A stretch of DNA of 53,532 nt. It comes from Candidatus Roizmanbacteria bacterium CG02_land_8_20_14_3_00_36_15. GTDB lineage: Bacteria > Patescibacteriota > Microgenomatia > UBA1406 > GWC2-37-13. The first letter of the stretch is position 1, and every line of letters starts with the position of its first letter. Where the stretch lies: positions 1-53,532 of the forward strand of contig PEUF01000038.1 of the NCBI GenBank assembly GCA_002780795.1. Direction: 5' to 3'. The position numbers and the translations under genes are program-made. The notes under the pieces are model-generated. The model was given only the letters and a program-made list of their open reading frames with translations, had not been told where the DNA came from and ran no database searches. This document shows, one piece after another, positions 24,085 to 31,020 of the stretch.

Positions 24085-25062
24085 ATGAAAGCTACCGCGG
24101 CGGCTCCATCAAATATTGCTTTTATAAAATATTGGGGAAAAAAGGACGAAAAATTGCGACTGCCAGCCAACAGTAGTATTTCTGTTAATTTAAGTGGTTT
24201 AAAAACAACAACAACAGTTAAGTTTTCTAAAGAATATAAACAGGATAAGGTTCAGATTAACGGTCAAGTGAATAAAAAGGAATCGATTAGGGTAGTGGAA
24301 CATTTAGATAGAATAAGAAAGTTGGCAAAAATAGAGCTTAAAGCAAAAGTAGTCTCGGTTAATAATTTTCCAAAATCTTCCGGATTAGCTTCATCTGCTT
24401 CTGGTTTTGCCGCCTTAACCGTAGCCGCGACCTCAGCCGCTGGTTTAAAACTTTCCGAAAAACAACTGACAATCTTAGCCCGCCTTGGCTCCGGCTCGGC
24501 CTGCCGGTCGATTCCTGACGGATTTGTTGAATGGATAGCCGGTAAAACACATCAATCCTCTTTTGCTCGGTCGATTTACCCTGCCAAATATTGGGATATC
24601 TCTATTCTCGTCGCTTTAGTTGAGGGAGAAAAAAAGAAAGTTAGCACAACCAGTGGACACAAGTTAGCCAGGACCAGTCCTTTTTTTGGAACACGTCTTA
24701 AAAATATTAACCGTAAAATTTCTTTAATTAAACATTTAATTAAAGAAAAAAAATTTCGAGAATTTGGGCAGTTGGTGGAAAATGAATCTTTAGAAATGCA
24801 TGCTATTATGTTGACCTCGACACCATCCTTGATTTATTGGCAACCAGCCACGGTGGCAGTGATGAGACATGTACGGGATTTACGCCATCAAGGACTTCCG
24901 GTTTATTTTACCATTGATGCCGGTCCACACTTATTTCTTATCTGTCAAAACTCGGATTTAACTTCAATAACCGAAAGATTAAAGACAGGCCGTTTTATCA
25001 AAAAAATAATTCTCAATCGACCAGCTCGAGGTATAATTCTCACATCAAATCACCTTTTTTAG
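24085..25062 (+). CDS. mvaD: Diphosphomevalonate or phosphomevalonate decarboxylase
   Basis: A 325-aa GHMP-family decarboxylase, starting at MKATAAAPSNIAFIKYWGKK; an upstream in-frame ATG at 24043 lies inside mvk and is less likely. Seen are KYWGKKDEKLRLPANSSIS, the ATP loop SGLASSASGFAAL, GSGSACRSIPDGFVEW and TIDAGPHLF with the catalytic Asp. Classical enzymes convert diphosphomevalonate to IPP. The RLPANSSIS and ACRSIPDGFVEW segments look like the Chloroflexi type, some of which act on phosphomevalonate to give isopentenyl phosphate. No phosphomevalonate kinase or isopentenyl phosphate kinase is in the window, so the true substrate is open. The gene is richer in GC than the MEP block. Confidence 0.92.
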   Translation: MKATAAAPSNIAFIKYWGKKDEKLRLPANSSISVNLSGLKTTTTVKFSKEYKQDKVQINGQVNKKESIRVVEHLDRIRKLAKIELKAKVVSVNNFPKSSGLASSASGFAALTVAATSAAGLKLSEKQLTILARLGSGSACRSIPDGFVEWIAGKTHQSSFARSIYPAKYWDISILVALVEGEKKKVSTTSGHKLARTSPFFGTRLKNINRKISLIKHLIKEKKFREFGQLVENESLEMHAIMLTSTPSLIYWQPATVAVMRHVRDLRHQGLPVYFTIDAGPHLFLICQNSDLTSITERLKTGRFIKKIILNRPARGIILTSNHLF

Positions 25063-25064
25063 AT

Positions 25065-25406
25065 TTATGGGTTAAGAACGGGGACGGTGAAGTTAAAACA
25101 GGAATCACCCAGATGAAGGACGTCGACGGTGATAAGACAAAAAACGCTTAAGACAACTACTAAAACTATGATTCCAACAATGGCATTGGTAATCTTCATT
25201 TGGGCTTTGCTGATTTTTTCTTTCTCGCCACCGGAGGTAATCCAGTCAAACGCTCCCAAAAGAAGATAGATTAAAAGAGCTATAGCGGCCACAAAAATAA
25301 ATATCTGGATACCGGCAGCAATGATCGAACTTAAAGCGGCCACCGGTTCATCGGGTATAGAAGTAATTGGCGGTTTAATCGTCCCAAAAATAACTTTTGG
25401 ATTCAT
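25065..25406 (-). CDS. VirB2/TrbC-like pilin-like protein (Mbov_0395 type)
   Basis: A 113-aa protein with two transmembrane helices separated by the cytoplasmic loop DWITSGGEKEKISKAQMKITNAIVG. The SGG-(D/E)xEKIxKAxxxIxxA loop is typical of pilin-like subunits of conjugation-type (type IV secretion) systems in CPR bacteria. It overlaps the paralogous gene upstream by four bases. It runs convergent to the isoprenoid operon with only two bases between stops. Assembly into a pilus is inference; the paralogues are probably membrane subunits of one machine. Confidence 0.78.
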   Translation of the reverse strand: MNPKVIFGTIKPPITSIPDEPVAALSSIIAAGIQIFIFVAAIALLIYLLLGAFDWITSGGEKEKISKAQMKITNAIVGIIVLVVVLSVFCLITVDVLHLGDSCFNFTVPVLNP

Positions 25407-25699
25407 TGAGGTAAAATCTGAATTTTTAAAATGTAACCGATTAATTTTACCAAAACAAAACTAAAGACAACAATAATTAATCCAATTATTGACGAAGTAA
25501 AGATTTTTTGCGCCTTAGCTAAATTTTCCCGACTACCACCGGAGCTTATCCAGGTAAAAGCACCATATAAAGCCATTATCAAAAAGATAACTGCTCCCCC
25601 GAGACTTAAAAGAGGAAGAATTAAATTAACCAGAGTAGCAATGGTAGTAAATTTAGCTGGTGTAAAATTATCCGGACCGATATCTAAGGCATAAACCAT
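25403..25699 (-). CDS. VirB2/TrbC-like pilin-like protein (Mbov_0395 type), paralogue
   Basis: A 98-aa protein, first gene of the two-gene minus-strand unit. Two transmembrane helices surround WISSGGSRENLAKAQKIFTSSIIGLIIV, the same loop as in its neighbour. It has a short N-terminal extension that may be cleaved. The overlap with the next gene (four bases) shows coupled translation. Two further paralogues lie at 43496 and 52998. Confidence 0.78.
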   Translation of the reverse strand: MVYALDIGPDNFTPAKFTTIATLVNLILPLLSLGGAVIFLIMALYGAFTWISSGGSRENLAKAQKIFTSSIIGLIIVVFSFVLVKLIGYILKIQILPQ

Positions 25700-25774
25700 A
25701 ATCTGAGTGTAATAAAAATGAAAAATTAAGTCAAGACAAGATAGAATATAGTAAAATATAATAATTATCTAACC

Positions 25775-26473
25775 ATGAACAACTTTTGTCTACCAAATCA
25801 TGTTGCCATCATCCCAGACGGCAACCGGCGTTGGGCAAAAGAAAGAGGTTTGCCAACGTTAGTCGGTCATCAAAAAGGATTTCAAAAAGCGATTGATATC
25901 GGTAAAAAAGCCAGACAGATGGGTATTAAAATATTAACTTTATGGGCTTTCTCGACTGAAAACTGGCAAAGAAGCAAAGAGGAAGTTGGTTACTTGATGG
26001 GAATTTATAAAAGATTAATTGATAAATACTTAAAAGAAGCCTTAAAAGAACAAATGAGGATCGTTCATCTTGGAAGAAAAGATAGAATTGACGATGTCCT
26101 TAGAAAAAAAATTGACGCCGCCGAAGAAAAAACAAAAAATTTCAATAAATATTATTTAGCTATCGCTTTGGATTATGGGGGAAGGGACGAAGTGTTGCGC
26201 TGCGCGCAACAAATTCAAAGTTCAAAGTTCAAAGGTCAAAATTTGACAAAAAAAGTATTTGAAAATTTTTTAGATACGAAAGATTTACCTTATCCTAATC
26301 CGGATTTAATTATTCGACCCGGAGGGGAAAATAGATTGTCAGGATTTATGCTTTGGCAGTCAGAGTACGCCGAGCTGATGTTTATCAAGAAATATTTCCC
26401 GGATTTTACTCCCGCTGATTTCGAGGAATGCGTTAAGAAATATATGGGTAGGCAAAGAAGATTTGGGAAATAG
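25775..26473 (+). CDS. uppS: Isoprenyl (undecaprenyl) diphosphate synthase
   Basis: A 232-aa cis-prenyltransferase that builds the lipid carrier for peptidoglycan from farnesyl diphosphate and IPP. Motifs are HVAIIPDGNRRWAKERG with catalytic D15, TLWAFSTENWQRS, and the C-terminal PDLIIRPGGENRLSGFMLWQSEYAEL. The final motif has RPGGE where RTSGE is usual. Residues about 147-156 (QIQSSKFKGQN) come from a 7-bp repeat array. It uses the IPP made by the operon upstream, from which two opposite-strand genes separate it. Confidence 0.93.
   Translation: MNNFCLPNHVAIIPDGNRRWAKERGLPTLVGHQKGFQKAIDIGKKARQMGIKILTLWAFSTENWQRSKEEVGYLMGIYKRLIDKYLKEALKEQMRIVHLGRKDRIDDVLRKKIDAAEEKTKNFNKYYLAIALDYGGRDEVLRCAQQIQSSKFKGQNLTKKVFENFLDTKDLPYPNPDLIIRPGGENRLSGFMLWQSEYAELMFIKKYFPDFTPADFEECVKKYMGRQRRFGK
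26194..26241 (+). repeat. Hairpin plus 7-bp array inside uppS
   Basis: A perfect palindrome GTTGCGC-TGC-GCGCAAC (26194-26210) is followed three bases later by TTCAAAG three times and GTCAAAA (26214-26241). It is read in frame as RCAQQIQSSKFKGQN, at a point where other UppS proteins have a shorter helix. Confidence 0.8.
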
Positions 26474-26494
26474 TTAAAAATAGTTAAATTTAGC

Positions 26495-26500
26495 TATAAT
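26495..26500 (+). promoter_or_regulatory. -10 box of the Fic protein gene
   Basis: TATAAT ends eight bases before the ATG at 26509; the mRNA should be leaderless. Confidence 0.6.
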
Positions 26501-26508
26501 GGCTTATT

Positions 26509-27552
26509 ATGTTTGCACCTCAATATACAATTACTAACAAAATTCTTACCAGCATTGCTAAAATTGAGGCGGCGGAAGAAGTAATTAAGAACTCACCCCT
26601 GTTACCTTTATGGGAAAAACAGTTCAAAGAAGATGCGATTGTCCGAGCCGCCCATCACGGTACCCACATCGAAGGCAATAAACTAAAAAAGGATGAGGCA
26701 AAAGATATTCTTTTAGGAAAAGAAATAATTGGTCGGCCTCGGGATATTCAAGAAATAATTAATTATCGTAAAGTGATTGAGCTGATTGACGAAGAGGCTA
26801 AGAGAAAAATTGAGAAAATAACTGAGCCATTAATAAAAAAACTTCATCGGACGATTGTTGATAAAATTTTACAAGACGATTCAGCTGGTCAATATAGAAC
26901 GAAACAGGTTGTAGTAAAAAATTCTCAAACAGGAGAGGTGACTTTCAGACCGCCACCCCCCATTGAAATTCCATATTTAATGCGTGATTTTGTTTATTGG
27001 CTTAATCGATCCGATCATAATCAGATCCATCCGGTCTTAAAAGCCGGCATCACTCATCATGAGCTAGTTAGGATTCATCCTTTTATTGATGGTAATGGCC
27101 GCGTTGCCCGAGTTTTAGCCACTCTGATCTTATTTCTTGGTGGCTATGATATTAGAAGGTTTTTTTCTCTTGAGGAATATTATGATAGAGACGCAGTTAT
27201 TTATTATGAAAATCTGCAAAAAGCCTCGGCTGGTGATTTAATTTCTTGGCTTGAGTATTTTTGTTTTGGTGCAGCCGTTGAATTCGATAAGATTAAAGAA
27301 AAAATTTTAAAACTATCCAAAGACGTTAAGCTAAAACAAAAATTTGGCGGGCAGCAGATTTTTTTAAATGACCGTCAGGTTAAGATAATTGAATATCTTC
27401 AGGAAATTGGCTATCTGCAAAATCGCGCTTTCCCAAATCTCTTTTCCAACATTTCAGAAGATACGGTTCTGCGAGATCTTCAAGATTTGATTAAAAAAGG
27501 ATTGATTAAAAAGGTTGGTTCAACTAAAGCGGCAAGATACGTGATGGTTTAA
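26509..27552 (+). CDS. Fic-domain protein (probable AMPylase/DeAMPylase)
   Basis: A 347-aa protein. The complete Fic motif HPFIDGNGRVAR (190-201) contains the catalytic H190. An N-terminal inhibitory-type segment GTHIEGN (51-57) is like that of class II Fic proteins, where a glutamate blocks ATP until released. The C-terminus (about 275-347) is a winged-helix domain (DRQVKIIEYLQEIGYL...DTVLRDLQDLIKKGLIKKVG), which may bind DNA. Fic proteins transfer AMP or similar groups to target proteins. The target is unknown and could be autoregulatory. The gene stands alone with a leaderless promoter. Confidence 0.9.
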   Translation: MFAPQYTITNKILTSIAKIEAAEEVIKNSPLLPLWEKQFKEDAIVRAAHHGTHIEGNKLKKDEAKDILLGKEIIGRPRDIQEIINYRKVIELIDEEAKRKIEKITEPLIKKLHRTIVDKILQDDSAGQYRTKQVVVKNSQTGEVTFRPPPPIEIPYLMRDFVYWLNRSDHNQIHPVLKAGITHHELVRIHPFIDGNGRVARVLATLILFLGGYDIRRFFSLEEYYDRDAVIYYENLQKASAGDLISWLEYFCFGAAVEFDKIKEKILKLSKDVKLKQKFGGQQIFLNDRQVKIIEYLQEIGYLQNRAFPNLFSNISEDTVLRDLQDLIKKGLIKKVGSTKAARYVMV

Positions 27553-27573
27553 TTTAAAATTTATCGATGGGTT

Positions 27574-29409
27574 ATGTATTTCTCACAACTAGCGGTTTAT
27601 ATTGAGAAAATCGAGACAACGAGCTCAAGACTAGAAATTACTCGTCTTTTAGCAGAAATCTTCAGACGGCTTAATATTAAAGAAATTGGGAAAACCGTTT
27701 ATCTTCTTCAGGGAAGAGTAGTCCCTCTTTTCGAGAAAACAGAGTTCGGTATGGCAGAAAAGATGGTTGTCAAAGCGACATTGTTAGCCTTAAACCTCGA
27801 AAGAAAATCATTTGAGACAAGAAATAAACAAATTGGTGATTTAGGAAAGACGGTTGAAGAGTTTAAAAGTCAATTTCCTTCTCTTGAGAAGAAAGATTTT
27901 TCTATTCTTGAAGTTTACAACGCCCTATTGAGATTAGCTACCGCTTCAGGTGAAGGATCTCAAGATCTGAAAATAAATATTTTGGCTGATCTGATCCGCC
28001 GCATCGATTCACTATCTTCCCGCTATTTAATCAGAATTCCTCTTGGAGTAATGAGGTTGGGATTTTCGGACATGACAGTTTTAGATAGTTTATCATGGAT
28101 GCTTAAACAAGACAAAAGCCTAAGACCCATTATCGAAAAAGCATATCATGTTAGACCGGATTTAGGTTTTATCGCCCAAATTACCAAACAAAAAGGAGTT
28201 AAAGGATTAAAGACAATTGTTCCTGAAATTTATACACCAATCCTAATGATGAGGGCGGAAAGACTGTCTTCAGGTAAAGAAATTATTGAAAAAATCGGTC
28301 GGTGCGCTGTCCAAAGTAAATACGACGGGTTTAGATTACAAATTCACTATAGAAAGTCAAAAATCTCGACCAGAGGAAAATTAACCTCTGGGCGAAAAAA
28401 TCAAAATGAAGAAAACGTGAAATTATTTTCACGGAGTTTAGAGGACGTGACCTATATGTATCCGGATATTGTTGAGGCAGTTAAGAAAGAGGTTAAAGCC
28501 ACAGAAGCTATTTTTGAAGGTGAGGCGATTGGCTTTAATCCTCAAACCGGCGAATTTTTACCATTCCAGGAAACAGTTCAACGCAAAAGAAAATATAATA
28601 TTGCCGAAAAAACCAAAGAGATTCCTTTGAAACTTTTCGCTTTTGAACTGTTGTATCTTAATGGAATAAATTATCTACAAACGATCTACGCAAAGCGGCG
28701 AGAAATGTTGAGAAAGGTAATCAAAATAAGCGGAGATTCTGCCAAAAACACTATTTTGGTGGCAGAAGAGGAGGTGGTACCTAACGAGAAAAAAATCGAG
28801 CTTTTATTTAATGATGCTATCAGTAAAGGTCTTGAAGGAATTATCGCTAAAAAACTTGATGGCATTTACCAACCAGGAGCACGGGGCTGGAACTGGATCA
28901 AGTTTAAACGAAGTTATGCCTCCAAAATAAACGACACAATTGATTGTTTGGTTTTGGGATACGATTTAGGTAGAGGTAAGAGGACAAGCTTCGGTATGGG
29001 AGCTTTTTTAGTGGGAGTTTATGATGAAAAAGAAGACAAGTTTGTTACCGTGGCCAAGATCGGGACTGGTCTGACAGATGAAGAGTGGAAAAAATTAAAA
29101 GTTCAAAGTTCAAAGTTCAAAGTTCAAAAACAACCAAGTCAATATTCGGTTGATAAAGGAATGGAGTGTGACGTTTGGTTGATGCCAAAGATTGTGGTGG
29201 AGATTAAAGCCGATGAAATTACCCGTTCGCCGGTTCACACGGCCGGTAGAAGACTGCGACCTACTAAAACTAGATCTGCCTTAGAGGTAGATATACCCGG
29301 TTTTGCCCTCCGTTTCCCCAGATTGCAAAAATTTAGAGATGATAAAAGATCAGATGATGTTACTACATTGATCGAAGTGGAGAAGATGTATGCAAAGCAA
29401 GGGTCTTAA
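27574..29409 (+). CDS. lig: ATP-dependent DNA ligase (archaeal/LigB-like)
   Basis: A 611-aa ligase that seals nicks using ATP. Residues 1-200 form the all-helical DNA-binding domain (RIPLGVMRLGFSD). The adenylation site is SKYDGFRLQIH with K249. Later nucleotidyltransferase motifs are FEGEAIGFN, EGIIAKKLDG and WIKFKRSY. The OB-fold follows. It is of the archaeal type rather than the bacterial NAD-dependent LigA, as often seen in CPR genomes. Two stretches (about 260-281 and 506-520) are encoded by repeat insertions and would form surface loops. The 3' end overlaps the convergent glycosyltransferase gene by 47 bases. Confidence 0.93.
   Translation: MYFSQLAVYIEKIETTSSRLEITRLLAEIFRRLNIKEIGKTVYLLQGRVVPLFEKTEFGMAEKMVVKATLLALNLERKSFETRNKQIGDLGKTVEEFKSQFPSLEKKDFSILEVYNALLRLATASGEGSQDLKINILADLIRRIDSLSSRYLIRIPLGVMRLGFSDMTVLDSLSWMLKQDKSLRPIIEKAYHVRPDLGFIAQITKQKGVKGLKTIVPEIYTPILMMRAERLSSGKEIIEKIGRCAVQSKYDGFRLQIHYRKSKISTRGKLTSGRKNQNEENVKLFSRSLEDVTYMYPDIVEAVKKEVKATEAIFEGEAIGFNPQTGEFLPFQETVQRKRKYNIAEKTKEIPLKLFAFELLYLNGINYLQTIYAKRREMLRKVIKISGDSAKNTILVAEEEVVPNEKKIELLFNDAISKGLEGIIAKKLDGIYQPGARGWNWIKFKRSYASKINDTIDCLVLGYDLGRGKRTSFGMGAFLVGVYDEKEDKFVTVAKIGTGLTDEEWKKLKVQSSKFKVQKQPSQYSVDKGMECDVWLMPKIVVEIKADEITRSPVHTAGRRLRPTKTRSALEVDIPGFALRFPRLQKFRDDKRSDDVTTLIEVEKMYAKQGS
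28355..28407 (+). repeat. Palindromic insertion inside the ligase gene
   Basis: AGTCAAAAATCTCG is followed by palindrome CCAGAGG-AAAATTAA-CCTCTGG (28370-28391) and GCGAAAAAATCAAAATG. Flanks match those of the mvk and clpC elements (a CTCG or TTCG on the left, GAAAA-ATCAAAA on the right), but the palindrome differs. It encodes ISTRGKLTSGRKNQNE, directly between strands that are contiguous in related ligases. Confidence 0.75.
29096..29130 (+). repeat. 7-bp array inside the ligase gene
   Basis: AAAGTTC is repeated four times after TTAAAAGTTC. Translation is LKVQSSKFKVQK in the OB-fold region. The same heptamer forms the arrays in valS and uppS and flanks the four-helix-bundle gene. Confidence 0.85.
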
Positions 29410-30055
29410 TTGTCCTTATTGGATATTCGATAAAAAATGACCAAGGATTATTCTTAATTCGTCTTGATGATATCTTGACGACTAAAGATTTATCAATCAT
29501 GATTTTTCCTCCAGCTTGAATAATATGAATTGCTAGGTCAATATCTTCATGAACTTTGGTGTTGTCTAAACAGACACTATTTTTGACCTTTTGCCAAATT
29601 TTCTTGGTCAGGGCGAAGTTGAATCCGCTTAAAGTATCCTTGCCTTTTTGGACGAGTTTCATAAAGTCAAGGTAGGTGTCGGCAAGTAAGGTTGTCTGTA
29701 ATGGAAAATCGTAAAAAATACAGGTACCTCCCAAAGCATCAATTTTGTTTTTTTGGAAATTGGCTTTAATTTTTTTTATCCAGTCTGAAGGTATAATTGT
29801 GTCAGCATCGCTTCGGGCAATAATATCACCGCGAGCAGTATTAAAACCCCGATTACGGGCGAAGGTAATCCCTTGGATTGGTTCTCTAATAATGGTGACG
29901 GGATATTTTTTAGCAAGATCATAAGTTTTATCGGTTGAGTTATTGTTGACAATAATGATTTCATCAGCTTTTTCTTGTTGATTTTGTAGACTTTCTAGAC
30001 AGCGCTCAATATATTTTTCTTCATTATAAACTGGTATAACAACGGAAACTTTCAT
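29363..30055 (-). CDS. Glycosyltransferase family 2
   Basis: A 230-aa GT-A-fold enzyme. The N-terminus is VSVVIPVYNEEKYIERCLESL (nucleotide-sugar binding), with NNNSTD, ARNRGF and a metal-binding DADT near residue 78. The late EDIDLAIH corresponds to the ED catalytic motif. There is no membrane helix, so it is probably cytoplasmic or peripheral. It likely builds surface glycans or glycolipids. Its stop lies within the end of the ligase gene (47-bp convergent overlap). A TAGAAT box lies six bases before its ATG, divergent from the next glycosyltransferase. Confidence 0.9.
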   Translation of the reverse strand: MKVSVVIPVYNEEKYIERCLESLQNQQEKADEIIIVNNNSTDKTYDLAKKYPVTIIREPIQGITFARNRGFNTARGDIIARSDADTIIPSDWIKKIKANFQKNKIDALGGTCIFYDFPLQTTLLADTYLDFMKLVQKGKDTLSGFNFALTKKIWQKVKNSVCLDNTKVHEDIDLAIHIIQAGGKIMIDKSLVVKISSRRIKNNPWSFFIEYPIRTIKTLALHTSSPLRSM

Positions 30056-30061
30056 TCAATA

Positions 30062-30081
30062 ATTCTAACAGATGTTATAAT
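30062..30081. promoter_or_regulatory. Divergent leaderless promoters between two glycosyltransferase genes
   Basis: On the minus strand TAGAAT (30067-30062) ends six bases before the ATG at 30055. On the plus strand TATAAT (30076-30081) ends 12 bases before the ATG at 30094. Only 38 bases separate the start codons, so no room exists for normal leaders. Confidence 0.55.
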
Positions 30082-30093
30082 TGGTTATTCAAC

Positions 30094-30903
30094 ATGAAGC
30101 CATTTTTTTCGGTTGTTATCCCTACTTTAAACGAAGAACAGTTTTTACCGGTATTATTAACCAGTCTTGTCAAACAAAAAGATAAAGACTTCGAAATAGT
30201 TGTTATTGATGGTAAGTCTGACGATAAAACTAAAAGGGTAGTTCTCTCATTCAGTGGAAGGCTTTTAATCAAATTTTTTATCAGTCAAAGACGCCAGGTG
30301 GCTTTTCAAAGAAATATTGGCGCTAAAAAATCATCTGGTAAATATTTGATTTTTCTTGATGCCGATTCTGGTGTTCACCCTACCTTTATAAAAAGATTAA
30401 AGGCAACTATTTTTAAAAGAAAGGGATTGGTTTTTATTCCCTACATTCAACCAGATACTCACAATTCACAAGTTAAGATTAGTTTTATATTGGTCAATTT
30501 CCTAATTGAGTTTTCACAAAACATTACCAAACCATTTTCTGGAGGCGGGGCGATTATCTTTGAAAAGCATTTTTTTCATCAAGTTGGTGGATTTAATGAA
30601 CGGCTATTCATCGCCGAAGACCACAATTTAATTCAAAGAGCAAGTAGCTGGGGAGTAAAGGCAAAATTTCTAAGAAACGTCAAGGTTAAGTATTCTTTAA
30701 GAAGATGGCGAAGAGATGGTCAGATAGCGGTTTTTTATAAATTTCTTATCGCCACCGCCCACCTGCTTTTTAGAGGCGATATTAAAAAAGAAATATTTGA
30801 TTATAAAATGGGCGGTGGAGATTACCGAAAAATAAAAAAAAACCACTTGATCAACGAACTAAATGATCGTCTCAAACAAATAAAGAGTTACTTTACCCCG
30901 TAA
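30094..30903 (+). CDS. Glycosyltransferase family 2
   Basis: A 269-aa enzyme with SVVIPTLNEEQFLPVLLTSL, VVIDGKSDDKT, FQRNIGAKKSSGKYLIFLDADS (DxD at about 91-93) and a later GGFNERLFIAEDHNLIQRA (acceptor and catalytic ED region). It resembles cytoplasmic polyprenol- or glycan-directed GT2 enzymes. It diverges from another GT2 gene of different sequence. The last codons (ACC CCG TAA) lie inside the left arm of a large foldback element, so the element borders or supplies the C-terminus. Confidence 0.88.
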   Translation: MKPFFSVVIPTLNEEQFLPVLLTSLVKQKDKDFEIVVIDGKSDDKTKRVVLSFSGRLLIKFFISQRRQVAFQRNIGAKKSSGKYLIFLDADSGVHPTFIKRLKATIFKRKGLVFIPYIQPDTHNSQVKISFILVNFLIEFSQNITKPFSGGGAIIFEKHFFHQVGGFNERLFIAEDHNLIQRASSWGVKAKFLRNVKVKYSLRRWRRDGQIAVFYKFLIATAHLLFRGDIKKEIFDYKMGGGDYRKIKKNHLINELNDRLKQIKSYFTP

Positions 30904-30997
30904 CCAGAATGCTCCGGGTGTAAACCCAGAGATGAATAAGCGTTCATCACGGAGCGACCGTGAAAATGCCCCGAGCGTAAACTCGAGGTTACGGGGT
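30895..30997. repeat. Multi-branched foldback element between convergent genes
   Basis: The outer stem is ACCCCGTAACC/GGTTACGGGGT (11 bp, perfect). Inside are GCTCC...GGAGC enclosing GGGT-GTAA-ACCC and GATGAA...TTCATC, then CGAG-CGTAAA-CTCG. The predicted fold is a branched structure with two GTAA loops. There is no T-run. It could be a bidirectional terminator, a non-coding RNA, or a miniature mobile element. The 53.3-kb element has similar parts. Confidence 0.65.
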
Positions 30998-31020
30998 TTA
31001 CCAACTGGTAGAAAAAGAAG

